Positions 62,951 to 64,000 of a stretch of 64,000 nucleotides of DNA are shown here, one piece after another. The DNA lies in NCBI GenBank assembly GCA_028023455.1, contig JAQFVV010001011.1:1-64000 (forward strand), written 5' to 3'. The notes under the pieces were generated by a model. The model was not told the DNA's origin. It saw only the letters and a program-made list of their open reading frames with translations, and made no database searches. The first letter of the stretch is position 1; the number at the start of each line of letters is the position of its first letter. The DNA comes from Epiperipatus broadwayi (lineage: Eukaryota > Onychophora > Udeonychophora > Euonychophora > Peripatidae). The position numbers were made by a program, and so were the translations under genes.

Positions 62951-64000
62951 ATAATCCTCCCCAATAAACCATTAATTAAAATGGCTAAATGACAATAAAA
63001 GTTATATCATCACATCTGTCATTTATATAACCAATTTTCCAAAACAAATATTATTGTTATGTTCAACACTTTCATAATGTTGATGAAATCATGGTTATAG
63101 ATTCTAATATTAAGAGTCTTAATATGAGCATATGGTTTATCTGGTTTATGACAACCATTAAGACTTACATAATATGAAGAAGTGCATCATAATCATTGTA
63201 CACTATTTTTACGTAGTGATCTATTTCAGCATTTATATTAAAATTTATACAGACAGAATAATAATTATCAAAATATGTCTTCTAAAATTAACATTTTAAG
63301 ATTTGATTTTAAATATTAATTTGTTTTATTTGGTATGTATAGATTATTGTTGATAATAAAATAAACTAGCTATTAAATAAAAAAGTATAATGTGCAAATA
63401 TAATTGGATTGTATATCATTGATTTAAATACATATTACTTTTAATACACTTAAAAAAATTTAAATTACCGACAATAAATGTATTTCTCTCTTTTTTAATT
63501 TGCAATTACAAATCTACATCAGCTGTGAAGCTATATATTTAATTTCTTTTTTTTTCCTAAACTAATAACATAACGTTTTTTTCTTTACATCATTAATAAC
63601 AGAATTATTAAGAGAACCAAATATGTTTTATAAGTAATCTCAGTAAGATATTTAAGTATATTCTATTAAAGAGAATATATTATATGAGTATTATGGCAAT
63701 CTTAAAAATTTTAATTAACACGTGTAAAAGCTGTTGAAATTAATCATAGCAAACATTTCTATAGACGAACATTGGGTTTCTTTAGCATGTAATCGAAGTA
63801 AATATATATATACTTCAATTCTGCCTTTTAACTATACGAGGATTTATGTTTTATAGCTACTTTTTCTAAACAAAGCATTTGTAATGGTTATTCATGTTTT
63901 GAAAACATGTGACTAAGTTTAAAAAACAAAATTCGATCTTCTAATATTTTTGTATCACAATGTCAACTAAAAATATAAAAAGTTCTATTATTTCTATTTT
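62951..64000. other. Non-coding AT-rich DNA to the window end
   Basis: No exon, RNA gene or transposon recognised. Confidence 0.5.

Overview
The window is very AT-rich animal DNA (about three quarters A+T by eye). It holds one recognisable host gene on the + strand, stretched over enormous introns packed with repeats. Four exons can be placed by splice sites, frame and conserved residues: 7662-7753, 34552-34693, 37927-38077 and 47354-47414. Together they encode transmembrane helices 1 to 4 of a class B1 (secretin-family) G-protein-coupled receptor, with a PDF-receptor/calcitonin-receptor-like flavour. I found neither the exons for the N-terminal hormone-binding domain nor those for TM5-TM7, so the gene probably extends beyond both ends. 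The gene structure, Penelope-like elements, tRNA-derived SINEs, long GATA/TTA microsatellites and large introns suggest an invertebrate. A mollusc, possibly a cephalopod, is my best guess, but this is inference.

Layout. 0-7.6 kb: non-coding, with two hammerhead-ribozyme-bearing repeat families at 2.9-3.9 kb. 7.66 kb: TM1 exon. 7.8-34.5 kb: a 26.8-kb intron containing a microsatellite, palindromes, a 9.9-kb LTR retrotransposon (12685-22587, minus orientation, about 3.5-kb LTRs, short non-autonomous interior) and two Penelope-derived inverted dimers (26.3-27.1 and 28.3-29.7 kb). 34.55 kb: TM2 exon. 34.7-37.9 kb: intron with a very young SINE and a hAT-type MITE. 37.93 kb: TM3 exon. 38.1-47.3 kb: intron with a foldback element, a Penelope-like reverse transcriptase relic, two decayed hammerhead repeats and a perfect 75-bp palindrome. 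47.35 kb: a 61-nt TM4 exon. 47.4-64 kb: intron with a LINE reverse transcriptase relic, a third Penelope inverted dimer (53.6-54.7 kb) and a second hammerhead repeat array (61.7-62.95 kb).

The most interesting signal is a set of small self-cleaving-ribozyme motifs inside repeats. Family A at 3152-3195 retains every hammerhead core residue I can check (CTGATGA, 5-bp stem II, GAAA, 2-bp stem III, 5-bp stem I), while three sister copies have decayed. Family B has a different hammerhead motif with a palindromic stem III (ACTAGT followed by C), in units of roughly 420-450 nt, as expected of metazoan retrozymes. The Penelope-like repeats carry a third, noncanonical hammerhead-shaped motif in five aligned copies, with intact GAAA/stem II/stem III/stem I geometry in most copies but a consistently altered CTGANGA box. 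No computation was run: all folds, identities and family assignments are from reading the sequence.
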